64,000 nucleotides of DNA from Pontibacter sp. SGAir0037. GTDB lineage: Bacteria > Bacteroidota > Bacteroidia > Cytophagales > Hymenobacteraceae. Under the pieces are notes generated by a model. The model saw nothing but the letters and a program-made list of their open reading frames with translations. It was not told the DNA's origin and ran no database searches. A program made the position numbers and the translations under genes. Positions 1 through 8,203 of this stretch are shown here, one piece after another. Location of the stretch: positions 3,906,001-3,970,000 of the forward strand of contig NZ_CP028092.1 of NCBI RefSeq assembly GCF_005491705.1. The letters run 5' to 3'. The stretch's first letter is position 1, and the number at the start of each line of letters is the position of its first letter.

Positions 1-1
1 C

Positions 2-76
2 TTAAGCTGGCAGGAACTGAAAAGCTTTAGAGAAGCCTTTCCGGTACACCTGGATGCAGATGATTTTACGATGTAA
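2..76 (+). CDS. C-terminal end of an unidentified gene (partial)
   Basis: An open frame enters from the left edge and ends in TAA at 74-76. It gives the last 24 residues of a protein, rich in charged and aromatic residues and ending DDFTM. That is too little to assign a family. It converges on the minus-strand gene that ends at 91, only 14 bases away, which fits a real gene end. Codon use looks ordinary. Confidence 0.45.
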   Translation, partial: LSWQELKSFREAFPVHLDADDFTM

Positions 77-90
77 ATGTAAAGCTCATA

Positions 91-483
91 CTACGCTGAA
101 AAGAACTGCTGCACTGCTGCCTTCAACTCTGCGTTGCTGCGTATAGTTGTAAATTTCATATCAGGCCTTGCTTCAAAAACCCGTTGCAGCCGCAAATGCT
201 CCCCCTGTAGTACAACCAGCCTGTTGAGGTGGGGCATAAGCAGCTCCTGCAACAATGGCACTACTCTGCCAAAAGCCGCCTGACCTTCTGCTTTCAGGCA
301 GACGATACTGGCCGTTGCTTCGCGTAATAACCGCAGCGCATACTGCTGCATCAGTTCATCCGACTGTGCATCCAGATCGAACGGAACTACGTTGGCGTAC
401 TGCTGCTTTACCCAATCCAGCATAGGGTCACCAAAGGTAATAGCTCCTGAGTCTGCTATATGCACAAGTATAAAAGCGCGCAT
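91..483 (-). CDS. conserved hypothetical protein, 130 aa
   Basis: I do not recognise a family. The protein is soluble, leucine-rich and alternates helices and strands, with no signal peptide and no membrane segment. The ATG at 483-481 overlaps the TGA of the upstream secreted FG-GAP gene by one base (TGATG), so translation is probably coupled and the two form an operon. An in-frame TTG one codon earlier (486) is possible but less likely. It may be a small cytoplasmic alpha/beta protein, and its function is unknown. Confidence 0.6.
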   Translation of the reverse strand: MRAFILVHIADSGAITFGDPMLDWVKQQYANVVPFDLDAQSDELMQQYALRLLREATASIVCLKAEGQAAFGRVVPLLQELLMPHLNRLVVLQGEHLRLQRVFEARPDMKFTTIRSNAELKAAVQQFFSA

Positions 484-2726
484 CAATTTAAAACCACCTT
501 TCTAACCTGGTGCTTACCTTCCTGTGAGGTAGCCCTCAGAAAATATACACCACTTCTTACCTGAGGCAACTTCAGGCTATGCACCTTTTGCAATCTGCTA
601 CCTGACGAGTAAACTTTTTTGCCAACAGCATCATATACCTCCACCGCGACATCCACGGTTGCCTGCACCCTGAAAGTTTCTTCTGCGCGGGTTACATCGG
701 CAGGATTCGGGTACACCAGTAAATGAAACGCTTCTTCTGCCGCACCAGGATTATTGTCTCCTCCTGCGGTTTGCTCTAACAGATATAAGCCTCCTCCCTG
801 TGTACCAATGGCCGCAAACAGCTTCCCTTCATCGCCTAAAGCACCAATGGCTATTCCCAGGTTCTTACCGAGTTTAGTAGGTTGCACCTGTTTTGTCAGG
901 TTGTTTTCCAGCAGGTTCGTCTGCGCCTCAAACAAAGCGTTCAGGTCTTTCGTGAAGTCTGTGTACACCCGTATTGCGCCACTGTTATCTACCGTTACCA
1001 GGTCGGGAGTGCCGTTGCCGTTTAAATCGGCTATAGCAGGATAAAGGCTATACCGGAAAACATTGTAGCTGATACCGCCTAAGTCATCCCTCTCCTTTAC
1101 AAAAACCGGATTACTGATGCTGCCCGTATTCCGGTGGAACTCCAGAAATCCCAACGTTTTGCCAATAAGCATATCCAGGTCTCCGTCTCCGTCTACATCT
1201 GCAAAACATGGAGAATCGCCAGGAGTTACCGCGAGAAGAGGCCATCTGTTTGCCCAGTCCAGTTGCCATTCCTGCCCCGGCTCACCTGTATTTGAAATAT
1301 AAATGATCTGAGTAGCTCCCGTTTGTTTATCTGAAACAGTTAAGACTAGATCTGCCGCACCATTGCCGTTTATATCAGCAAAAGCAGGTTTTATATCTAC
1401 AAACCCCTGCCCGGCCAGCCCCAGGTAATTATCTGATATGAGGGTAAAAGCCGGTTCGCTGGCAGTGCCAACATTGCGCAGATAGGCCAGGCTGCCTGTG
1501 TAGCCTCCATTCCTATAAGAGCTGCGGTTACCTATCAGCATATCCAGCTTTCCGTCACCGTCGAGGTCGGCAAAAGCCGGGTAAGCGCCATCGCCTAAAT
1601 CGAGCATTTCTTTTTGCAGAAAATTGTTCTGCTCATACACAAAATCCGGATGATCTGCCGTGCGGTTATTTTTATACAGTAATACAGAACGCTGCAGCTC
1701 TACTTTGTTTTCAGTGTTATTACTGCTGTTAGAGGCCACAATTAAATCCGGAATGCCATCAAATGTTACGTCTTCGTAATAGGCAGCAGGAAAAAGATTG
1801 AGTTGGGCAGGCGAAGTGTTCAGCGGGAAAAGCGGCTCAAAGCTATCCATATAGGCTACCGTTTTGCTGCCTTTGTTTTCCATCATCACCAGGTTATCGC
1901 ACTCTACGCTGCCAATCAGCAGGTCTTTCACCCCGTTCCCGTTCAGATCTATTGTGAGTAAAGAAGAACCGTCGTGGCCAGAATGTAAAGGAGCTGCCAC
2001 ACGGCATTCCACATGAAACATAAAGTTGTTGCAGTTCTGGTTTTCGCATTCGTATATGCCACCCCACTGTTCACTCTCTTTCACAAACTTTAAAGTGCCG
2101 CAGCTTAACCCTTCCTCTACCTGCACATTCCGGTAATACTCCAGCACAGTTCCCCTCGAGAACTCTGTAATCAACACATCCAGGTCTCCGTCTCCATCCA
2201 TGTCCACTATAGCAGGAATGTCATCGCTCAACATCAGCATGTTAATTTCCCTGCCTGTGGAGCCTGCATAAGTTAACTCCGGGTTATCCAGCACAAAAGC
2301 GATTTGCCCGTTTTCTCCTATAGTTTGCTTATAAGCCCTTATACCTCCCAAACCATTGGTAAAAATATCTTTAAGGCCGTCGCAGTTATAGTCGCGCAAC
2401 AGGACCCAATACTCCAGATCACCGGGAAACAGCGCCTCGTATTCCGGTGCGTATTGGTAACGCCACTCCCCCTGCTGCTGCACTGCCAGGTAGGTGAACA
2501 CCTTGCCCTGCATCCTGTCAAATACAAAAAGATCTTCCCGGCCATCTTTATTCAGATCGATGGCAGAGAACTGAGGGGTGCTAAGCCCCCCGCTCCAGGG
2601 CATGGGAATGTTACTAGCTGCTAGTGTTAAGGGTATATCCAGGCGCTGCCGAAACTGCAGTGAATTTTGTGCCACACTCAGAGAGGCAGTACAAAACCAG
2701 AAAAGCAGGGTAAACAGGTGTTTCAT
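483..2726 (-). CDS. secreted FG-GAP/VCBS repeat protein with type IX sorting domain
   Basis: A protein of about 747 aa. The start is placed at the ATG at 2726 because it is followed at once by a signal peptide (MKHLFTLLFWF...SVAQ); an upstream ATG at 2780 would put 18 unrelated residues before it. The body holds repeated calcium-binding-like motifs of the type D-x-D-G-D-G-x-x-D, for example DMDGDGDLD, DLDGDGKLD and DVDGDGDLD, which are typical of FG-GAP/VCBS beta-propeller blades. The last ~80 residues start with the YPNPA signature and end KVVLN, a type A C-terminal sorting domain for the type IX secretion system. The protein is therefore probably exported and anchored at the cell surface. 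The ligand is unknown. Confidence 0.85.
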   Translation of the reverse strand: MKHLFTLLFWFCTASLSVAQNSLQFRQRLDIPLTLAASNIPMPWSGGLSTPQFSAIDLNKDGREDLFVFDRMQGKVFTYLAVQQQGEWRYQYAPEYEALFPGDLEYWVLLRDYNCDGLKDIFTNGLGGIRAYKQTIGENGQIAFVLDNPELTYAGSTGREINMLMLSDDIPAIVDMDGDGDLDVLITEFSRGTVLEYYRNVQVEEGLSCGTLKFVKESEQWGGIYECENQNCNNFMFHVECRVAAPLHSGHDGSSLLTIDLNGNGVKDLLIGSVECDNLVMMENKGSKTVAYMDSFEPLFPLNTSPAQLNLFPAAYYEDVTFDGIPDLIVASNSSNNTENKVELQRSVLLYKNNRTADHPDFVYEQNNFLQKEMLDLGDGAYPAFADLDGDGKLDMLIGNRSSYRNGGYTGSLAYLRNVGTASEPAFTLISDNYLGLAGQGFVDIKPAFADINGNGAADLVLTVSDKQTGATQIIYISNTGEPGQEWQLDWANRWPLLAVTPGDSPCFADVDGDGDLDMLIGKTLGFLEFHRNTGSISNPVFVKERDDLGGISYNVFRYSLYPAIADLNGNGTPDLVTVDNSGAIRVYTDFTKDLNALFEAQTNLLENNLTKQVQPTKLGKNLGIAIGALGDEGKLFAAIGTQGGGLYLLEQTAGGDNNPGAAEEAFHLLVYPNPADVTRAEETFRVQATVDVAVEVYDAVGKKVYSSGSRLQKVHSLKLPQVRSGVYFLRATSQEGKHQVRKVVLN

Positions 2727-2901
2727 ATTGTATATCGCATGGCTCCAGTAAAACCGGGTGTATATTTTTAATTCGTGCAAGCTGACTTGCAGCTTTCAGC
2801 TTTTGCGGTTTTGAACGTATATTTGCCAGATAAGCTGCTGCTTATTCTTAACGTCAGAAAGCAGTGTTATAGCGTTTCATCAAGCTAAAATTAAGCATTT
2901 C

Positions 2902-4188
2902 ATGCCACACAGTATCGACTTTCTTTATCAAAAATACCTGGAGTGCCGCCATGTAAGCACCGATTCGCGTGCCGAGCAAGACCAAAGCCTGTTCTTTGCC
3001 CTGAATGGCCCCAACTTTAAAGGAGCAAAATTTGCAGAACAGGCTTTGCAGAAAGGTGCCCGGTATGCTGTTGTAGACGATCCTGCTATGGCCTCTGCTA
3101 ATTGCTTTGTAGTAGAAGATACGCTGCAAGCTTTGCAGGACCTGGCAAGGCACCACCGGCAGCAGCTTAGCATACCTGTTATTGGCATTACAGGCAGTAA
3201 CGGCAAAACAACTTCTAAAGAATTGGTACATGCTGTGCTCAGCCAAAAGTTTAATACGCTTTATACGCAGGGCAACCTGAACAACCACATTGGAGTGCCA
3301 CTCACTCTCCTGCGCATAAAACCAGCGCATGAAATGGCTATTATCGAAATGGGCGCTAACCATATAGGTGAAATTGCACTGCTCTGTAGTATAGCACTGC
3401 CTACGCACGGCATGATTACGAACATTGGCAAAGCACATTTAGAAGGCTTTGGCAGCCTGGAAGGTGTTGCACGTGGAAAAAGCGAATTGTACCTGCACCT
3501 CGACCAGTACAGCGGAACAGTGTTTATAAATACTGGTAATGAGCACCTGGTACGCATGAGCCGCCGCATAGCGCAAAAGATTACCTTTCCTGCCGCCAAC
3601 GACTTTTACCACAGCGAATTACTGGAAGCATCGCCTTTTGTTGTTTACCGCGATGAAGAAGGCAACACCGTACAGACACAACTGGTAGGCAGCTATAACT
3701 ATGAAAACATGGCTGCAGCTGCCTGTATAGGCAAGTATTTTGGGGTGCCACTGGAGCAGGCTAACGAAGCTATTGCAGGCTATAGCCCTGTTAACAACCG
3801 TTCGCAGGTATTGCAAAAAGGCAGCAATACGTTACTGCTCGATGCTTATAATGCCAACCCAACCTCTATGGCTGCAGCACTTCGCAACTTCGGAGGCATG
3901 AACGCCCCCAGAAAAGTGGTTATTATAGGCGATATGTTCGAGCTGGGAGCAGAAAGTGAGGCAGAGCATCGTGCCATAGGCGAAATAGCAGCAGCCCAAC
4001 CTTTCGATACTGTTTTGCTTTGCGGCAAAGACATGCGATATGCCGCCACCGCTAAAGAAACCTTTCTACACTTCGAAACCAAAGCCGATTTACAGCAATG
4101 GCTGCAGGAACACCCTGTATCTGAAAGCTATATCCTGATAAAAGGCTCCCGGGGCATGGGCCTGGAAACACTGGTGGAGCTGTTTTAG
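2902..4188 (+). CDS. murF: UDP-N-acetylmuramoyl-tripeptide--D-alanyl-D-alanine ligase
   Basis: Cytoplasmic Mur ligase that adds D-Ala-D-Ala to UDP-MurNAc-tripeptide in peptidoglycan synthesis. The 428 residues match the usual length. The ATP-binding motif GITGSNGKTTSKE lies near residue 95, followed by the central NHIGVPLTLL and IEMGANHIGEIALL signatures. The late LLDAYNANPTSM motif is a MurF hallmark (the D-Ala-D-Ala-specific member), and a C-terminal Rossmann-like domain contains IIGDMFELG. A Bacteroidota-type -7 element (TATATTTG, 2818-2825) lies about 75 bases upstream. The gene is divergent from the FG-GAP gene and appears monocistronic. Confidence 0.95.
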   Translation: MPHSIDFLYQKYLECRHVSTDSRAEQDQSLFFALNGPNFKGAKFAEQALQKGARYAVVDDPAMASANCFVVEDTLQALQDLARHHRQQLSIPVIGITGSNGKTTSKELVHAVLSQKFNTLYTQGNLNNHIGVPLTLLRIKPAHEMAIIEMGANHIGEIALLCSIALPTHGMITNIGKAHLEGFGSLEGVARGKSELYLHLDQYSGTVFINTGNEHLVRMSRRIAQKITFPAANDFYHSELLEASPFVVYRDEEGNTVQTQLVGSYNYENMAAAACIGKYFGVPLEQANEAIAGYSPVNNRSQVLQKGSNTLLLDAYNANPTSMAAALRNFGGMNAPRKVVIIGDMFELGAESEAEHRAIGEIAAAQPFDTVLLCGKDMRYAATAKETFLHFETKADLQQWLQEHPVSESYILIKGSRGMGLETLVELF

Positions 4189-4205
4189 TGTGCTAATTTA
4201 TTAGT

Positions 4206-4310
4206 TAGTTAATGTGCTAATTTATTATAAATGAGACGTCAGAGGTACTTAGCAATATCAATTTTGCAAGCTACACTACCTTTTACACTTATATATTAGC
4301 ACATTAACTA
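4206..4310. terminator. long inverted repeat between convergent murF and rfbC
   Basis: A perfect 16-nt inverted repeat (TAGTTAATGTGCTAAT at 4206-4221 and its complement at 4295-4310) with further imperfect AT-rich pairing on both sides. It sits between two convergent genes and could act as a bidirectional terminator. The loop is long (~73 nt), so it may instead be a degenerate duplicated element. Confidence 0.4.
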
Positions 4311-4323
4311 ATTAGTATATTCA

Positions 4324-4866
4324 TCAAAATGGTGACTCAAAGTCTTTTAGTAACGGCAGTACTTCGTCTTTAGGCGATACTAACGGTGTGGCAACTCCCC
4401 AGTCTATTCCTATAGCGGGATCGTTCCAGATAATGCCGCCTTCAGATGCAGGATTGTAGAAGTCGGTGCACTTGTATAAGAAAGTGGTATTGTCTTCCAG
4501 GGCCACAAAGCCATGCGCAAATCCTTCCGGAATATAGAACACATTCAGCTTCGCTGCATCCAGCAGACAAGTGGCATACTGGCCATAAGTAGGAGAGCCT
4601 TTCCGCAGATCAACTGCTACGTCTAATGCCCTTCCGCTGGATACACGCACCAGCTTCCCCTGGGCATAAGGCGGCTTCTGAAAGTGCAGCCCACGCAGTA
4701 CGCCTTTTGCGGATACAGACTGGTTATCCTGCACAAAATTTGGCTGAATGCCAAAAGGCTCAAACCATTTCATGCTGAACGTTTCCAGGAAAAAGCCTCT
4801 GTCGTCTCTGAAAACGCGAGGTACAAATTCGATCAATCCTTCTATCGGAAAGGTGTTATGTTCCAT
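4324..4866 (-). CDS. rfbC: dTDP-4-dehydrorhamnose 3,5-epimerase
   Basis: A 180-aa cupin-fold epimerase converting dTDP-4-dehydro-6-deoxyglucose to the L-rhamnose precursor. Family motifs are present in order: FxDDRGFFLET near residue 20, QDNQSVSAKGVLRGLHFQ with the catalytic histidine near residue 60, VRVSSGRALDVAVDLR, and FYIPEGFAHGFVALED. It lies 21 bases downstream of the glycosyltransferase, so the two probably form one transcript for surface polysaccharide. The other rhamnose genes (rfbA, rfbB, rfbD) are not in the window. Confidence 0.93.
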   Translation of the reverse strand: MEHNTFPIEGLIEFVPRVFRDDRGFFLETFSMKWFEPFGIQPNFVQDNQSVSAKGVLRGLHFQKPPYAQGKLVRVSSGRALDVAVDLRKGSPTYGQYATCLLDAAKLNVFYIPEGFAHGFVALEDNTTFLYKCTDFYNPASEGGIIWNDPAIGIDWGVATPLVSPKDEVLPLLKDFESPF

Positions 4867-4887
4867 CTTAAAGTCTATAATGATTTC

Positions 4888-6003
4888 TTATCTGTTACCA
4901 GCTGCCACTGCTTTCAGGGCACAACGGTACTTTTCAATTACAAAACTATCATTAAACCTGTGTTCGGCAATGGCTCTGCTGTTTCTTCCCATCTGCTCCA
5001 GCTCTTCGTTGTTCAGGTCAAGCATCTGCAGCATCTTATCAGCCAAGTCGCCGGCATTTCGGACGTTACACAGAAATCCGTTTTTCTGGTGCATCACCAC
5101 TTCTCTGCAGCCGGGAACATCGGTAGCGATAAGAGGTTTTGCCATCGCCGCTGCTTCCAGCAACGATTTCGGAGTACCTTCTCTATAAGAAGGGAGTACC
5201 ACCACATCGGCCTGCGCTATAACGGGAGCTACTTCATCGGTACTGCCTACATAGGTAATACATCCTTCCTTTATCCATTGCTCCAGCTGCCAGGGCTGCA
5301 CCCCGGAAGGATTCTGCTTATCTATGGCCCCTAGTATACTGCATTTCACATCCGGATGCTTCTCTTTTACCAGCTTCGCCGCCTCCACATATTCTGCTAT
5401 TCCTTTATCATATAACAGCCTTGCCACCATCAGAAAAGTAAATGGCTCATGGCGGACAAATGTTGTCGCAGGCCGGAACCGTTGCAAGTCTACCCCAGAA
5501 CCGGGCACCAGATCAGTCCGCTCCTGCTTTACCAGCCCCTTCTTCAGGAAAAGTGCTCTGTCGTCGTTGTTCTGGAAAAACACTTTTGCCGGAAACCGAA
5601 AAGCCAGCCGGTATAGTTGCATGGCAACAGCTGAAACAAAGCCTATGGCTAAAAACACAGTGCCCAGGCCTGACACATTATTGACCGACGGGATACCAGC
5701 CATGCGCGCAGCCAGTGTACCATAAATATTAGGCTTAATGGTATAATGCAGCACCACATCGGCTCTAACACGTTTATACACGCTGTAAAGTTGCCAGGTA
5801 AGCCATATATCCTGAAACGGGTTGGTATGGTTACCCATTTTAACCGGCACAAAACGACAACCTGCCTCCTTCAGCTTCTGCGAATAAGCATCTGCCGGCG
5901 CAATTGCTATTATTTCGTGCCCCTCTGCCTGCAGCGCTTTTAACAGGCTCATGCGAAAGTTATAGATGTTCCAGGAAGAGTTGATTACAATTGCAACACG
6001 CAT
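4888..6003 (-). CDS. family 4-type glycosyltransferase
   Basis: A 371-aa GT-B glycosyltransferase of the GT4 group. The N-terminal domain starts MRVAIVINSSWNIYNFRMSL and carries the HYTIKPNIYGTLAAR signature seen in capsular and O-antigen transferases of this group. The C-terminal nucleotide-sugar domain has VARLLYDKGIAEYVEAA and the PSYREGTPKSLLEAAAM motif with the ExxxxxxxE donor-binding arrangement. It probably adds a sugar to a lipid-linked polysaccharide intermediate at the membrane. It is first in an operon with rfbC. The donor and acceptor cannot be told from sequence. Confidence 0.88.
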   Translation of the reverse strand: MRVAIVINSSWNIYNFRMSLLKALQAEGHEIIAIAPADAYSQKLKEAGCRFVPVKMGNHTNPFQDIWLTWQLYSVYKRVRADVVLHYTIKPNIYGTLAARMAGIPSVNNVSGLGTVFLAIGFVSAVAMQLYRLAFRFPAKVFFQNNDDRALFLKKGLVKQERTDLVPGSGVDLQRFRPATTFVRHEPFTFLMVARLLYDKGIAEYVEAAKLVKEKHPDVKCSILGAIDKQNPSGVQPWQLEQWIKEGCITYVGSTDEVAPVIAQADVVVLPSYREGTPKSLLEAAAMAKPLIATDVPGCREVVMHQKNGFLCNVRNAGDLADKMLQMLDLNNEELEQMGRNSRAIAEHRFNDSFVIEKYRCALKAVAAGNR

Positions 6004-6330
6004 ACAGATTCAGGAAACAAACTGGCAGAAGACAAAGATAAGGCTCTTCTGCTTATGAAAGCCTAAAACGGTGAATTTGCACATCCTCTTAAAAAATAAA
6101 CTAACTTGCAACCAATCCGGCCACCAAACATGTTACTATATGCTGGGGCTGACTGAAATATGGCTGCTTTAACAGACAGCCAGGTGTAGCCAAAGCCTTA
6201 TTTATTTACGTAAAGAAATACGCTGCTATAAAAACGAATTAGTTACAGCCTGCCCTACCATAGGCCATTCTATACAAGAAGTATGGCAGTACAGGCGGCA
6301 GCTTATAAGATGATATTAATAAACTACTGA
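6004..6330. other. 327-base intergenic region between divergent genes
   Basis: It separates the minus-strand glycosyltransferase from the plus-strand hflX and must hold both promoters. I see no open frame of interest, no tRNA and no strong hairpin. No convincing TAnnTTTG element was found by eye. Confidence 0.5.
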
Positions 6331-7521
6331 ATGGGGAAACAACAGTTTTATGAAACCGCAAAACCACAGGAAACGGCTGTACTAGTGGCCGTGCCTAGCT
6401 ACCGCCAATCTGACGAGCAGACCGCTGAGTACCTCGACGAGCTTGCTTTTTTAACAGAAACGGCTGGAGCCAAAACAGTGCAACGCTTTGTGCAAAAGCT
6501 TGATAAGCCGGATACCCGCACCTTTGTTGGTAGCGGCAAACTGGAAGAGATAAAGGCTTATGTAAAGGAGTTTGATGTAGATATGGTGATCTTCGATGAT
6601 GACCTGAGCCCTTCGCAGGTGCGCAATATTGAGCGTGAACTACAGGTAAAAATTGTAGACCGAAGCTTGCTTATACTGGATATTTTTGCCCTGCGCGCTA
6701 AAACAGCCCAGGCACACGCACAGGTGGAAATGGCGCAGTACCAATACCTGCTCCCTCGCCTGACCAATCTCTGGACTCACCTTTCCAAACAAAAAGGTGG
6801 TATCGGCATGAAGGGTCCTGGAGAAACAGAGATTGAAACTGACCGTCGTATTGTGCGCGATAAAATTTCCTTGCTGAAAGACAGGCTGACCAAGTTCGAG
6901 AAGCAGAACTTCGAGCAAAGAAAATCGAGGGGTGGCATTGTGCGAACAGCACTGGTGGGCTATACCAACGTGGGCAAGTCAACTATTATGAACCTGCTCT
7001 CCAAATCGGATGTATTTGCCGAAAACAAGCTTTTCGCTACCGTAGATGCCACCGTGCGCAAAGTGGTGCTGGACAATGTGCCTTTCCTGTTATCAGATAC
7101 GGTAGGGTTTATTCGTAAATTACCTACCAAGCTGATCGAGTCGTTTAAATCTACGCTGGATGAAATCAGGGAAGCAGACCTGCTGGTGCACGTGGTGGAT
7201 ATTTCGCATCCTTCTTTCGAAGACCACATTGCCGTTGTAAATGATACCTTAAAAGACATCAACTCGGCCGATAAGCCTGTGCTGCTGGTGTTTAACAAGA
7301 TAGATCAGTACCTGGCACAGCGTGAGCAGGAACTACAGGAAGAAGGCGCAGTACATGTCCGCCCTTCGCTGGACGACCTGAAGGAAACATATATGGCTAA
7401 GATACATGCTCCCGCCCTCTTTATCTCTGCTACAAATAAAATTAACATAGAGGAGCTGCGTAATGAGCTGCAGCGACGTGTAGCGGAAATACATTTTGAG
7501 CGCTATCCTAACAATATATAA
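6331..7521 (+). CDS. hflX: GTPase HflX, ribosome-associated
   Basis: A 396-aa translational GTPase family protein that splits stalled ribosomes under stress. The N-terminal HflX domain contains the TRTFVGSGKLEEI motif (residues ~70-82), followed by the glycine-rich linker GGIGMKGPGETEIETDRR. The G domain has G1 GYTNVGKST (near residue 210), G3 DTVGFIRKLP and G4 NKID. Length and motif order are normal. A strong hairpin follows it at 7603-7650, so it is probably monocistronic. Confidence 0.95.
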   Translation: MGKQQFYETAKPQETAVLVAVPSYRQSDEQTAEYLDELAFLTETAGAKTVQRFVQKLDKPDTRTFVGSGKLEEIKAYVKEFDVDMVIFDDDLSPSQVRNIERELQVKIVDRSLLILDIFALRAKTAQAHAQVEMAQYQYLLPRLTNLWTHLSKQKGGIGMKGPGETEIETDRRIVRDKISLLKDRLTKFEKQNFEQRKSRGGIVRTALVGYTNVGKSTIMNLLSKSDVFAENKLFATVDATVRKVVLDNVPFLLSDTVGFIRKLPTKLIESFKSTLDEIREADLLVHVVDISHPSFEDHIAVVNDTLKDINSADKPVLLVFNKIDQYLAQREQELQEEGAVHVRPSLDDLKETYMAKIHAPALFISATNKINIEELRNELQRRVAEIHFERYPNNI

Positions 7522-7602
7522 AGCAGTGTATTGGCCGCAAACCGGAGGCTGTAATAGCCAGGTATAAGCTGAGACAACTATTTTCGGGTGCTTACAGTAA
7601 GA

Positions 7603-7650
7603 TACAAAAGCCACGGCGGCTACAGCTATGTAGCCACAGTGGCTTTTGTA
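7603..7650 (+). terminator. intrinsic terminator after hflX
   Basis: Perfect 12-bp outer arms (TACAAAAGCCAC at 7603-7614, complement at 7639-7650) enclose a second nested stem (GGCTACA/TGTAGCC). The right arm contains a short T run. It ends only 11 bases before the next start codon. Confidence 0.75.
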
Positions 7651-7661
7651 ATTTATGACTT

Positions 7662-8159
7662 ATGAAGACCCTATACATTGTACGACATGCCAAATCGAGC
7701 TGGGAGTTTGAAGACCTAAGCGACCACGATCGCCCATTAAATAAACGTGGCCGAAATGATGCGCCACTTATGGGCCAGGAACTTGCCCTGAAAGAAATTA
7801 AGCCCGCTATTATTGTTTCGAGCCCTGCTGTACGCGCTATTTCTACTGCCAGCCTTATTGCCAAAGAACTGGAATATGATGCAGATGATATCCGTATAGA
7901 CGAACGCGTATATGGCGCTACCAAAGAAGACTTGCTGGAAGTAGTGCAGGAAACCCCGGCCGAAGCTAATAGCTTGATGCTGATCGGCCATAACGATGCC
8001 ATCTCTGAATTTACTAACCTGCTTTCGCCTGAACCGTTAGCAAACCTGCCAACTGCAGGTATTGCCGCTCTTTACTTCGACTGCGAAAGCTGGTACGACA
8101 TCAGACGTGAGAATGCACAACTACTATTTGTAGACTTTCCTAAAAACCATAAAGAATAA
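7662..8159 (+). CDS. SixA-like histidine phosphatase
   Basis: A 165-aa member of the histidine phosphatase (phosphoglycerate mutase-like) superfamily. The catalytic RHAKSS motif lies at residues 7-12 with His8 as phosphate acceptor; the second arginine motif SSPAVRAISTA and the second histidine in LIGHNDAI are present. Size and the RHAKS motif match SixA-type proteins. In E. coli SixA dephosphorylates a phosphotransferase-type histidine; the substrate here is unknown. It lies 44 bases ahead of ppk1 on the same strand, so a shared transcript and a link to polyphosphate metabolism are possible. Confidence 0.85.
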   Translation: MKTLYIVRHAKSSWEFEDLSDHDRPLNKRGRNDAPLMGQELALKEIKPAIIVSSPAVRAISTASLIAKELEYDADDIRIDERVYGATKEDLLEVVQETPAEANSLMLIGHNDAISEFTNLLSPEPLANLPTAGIAALYFDCESWYDIRRENAQLLFVDFPKNHKE

Positions 8160-8203
8160 ACTACCTGCTCCCATCAACCCTTATCACAACAGGTATTAAC
8201 ACC

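Noticed and set aside
2854..3438. 194-codon open frame antisense to murF
   Set aside because: It lies entirely opposite a well-matched murF gene, and the protein has no family features; it is a shadow frame.
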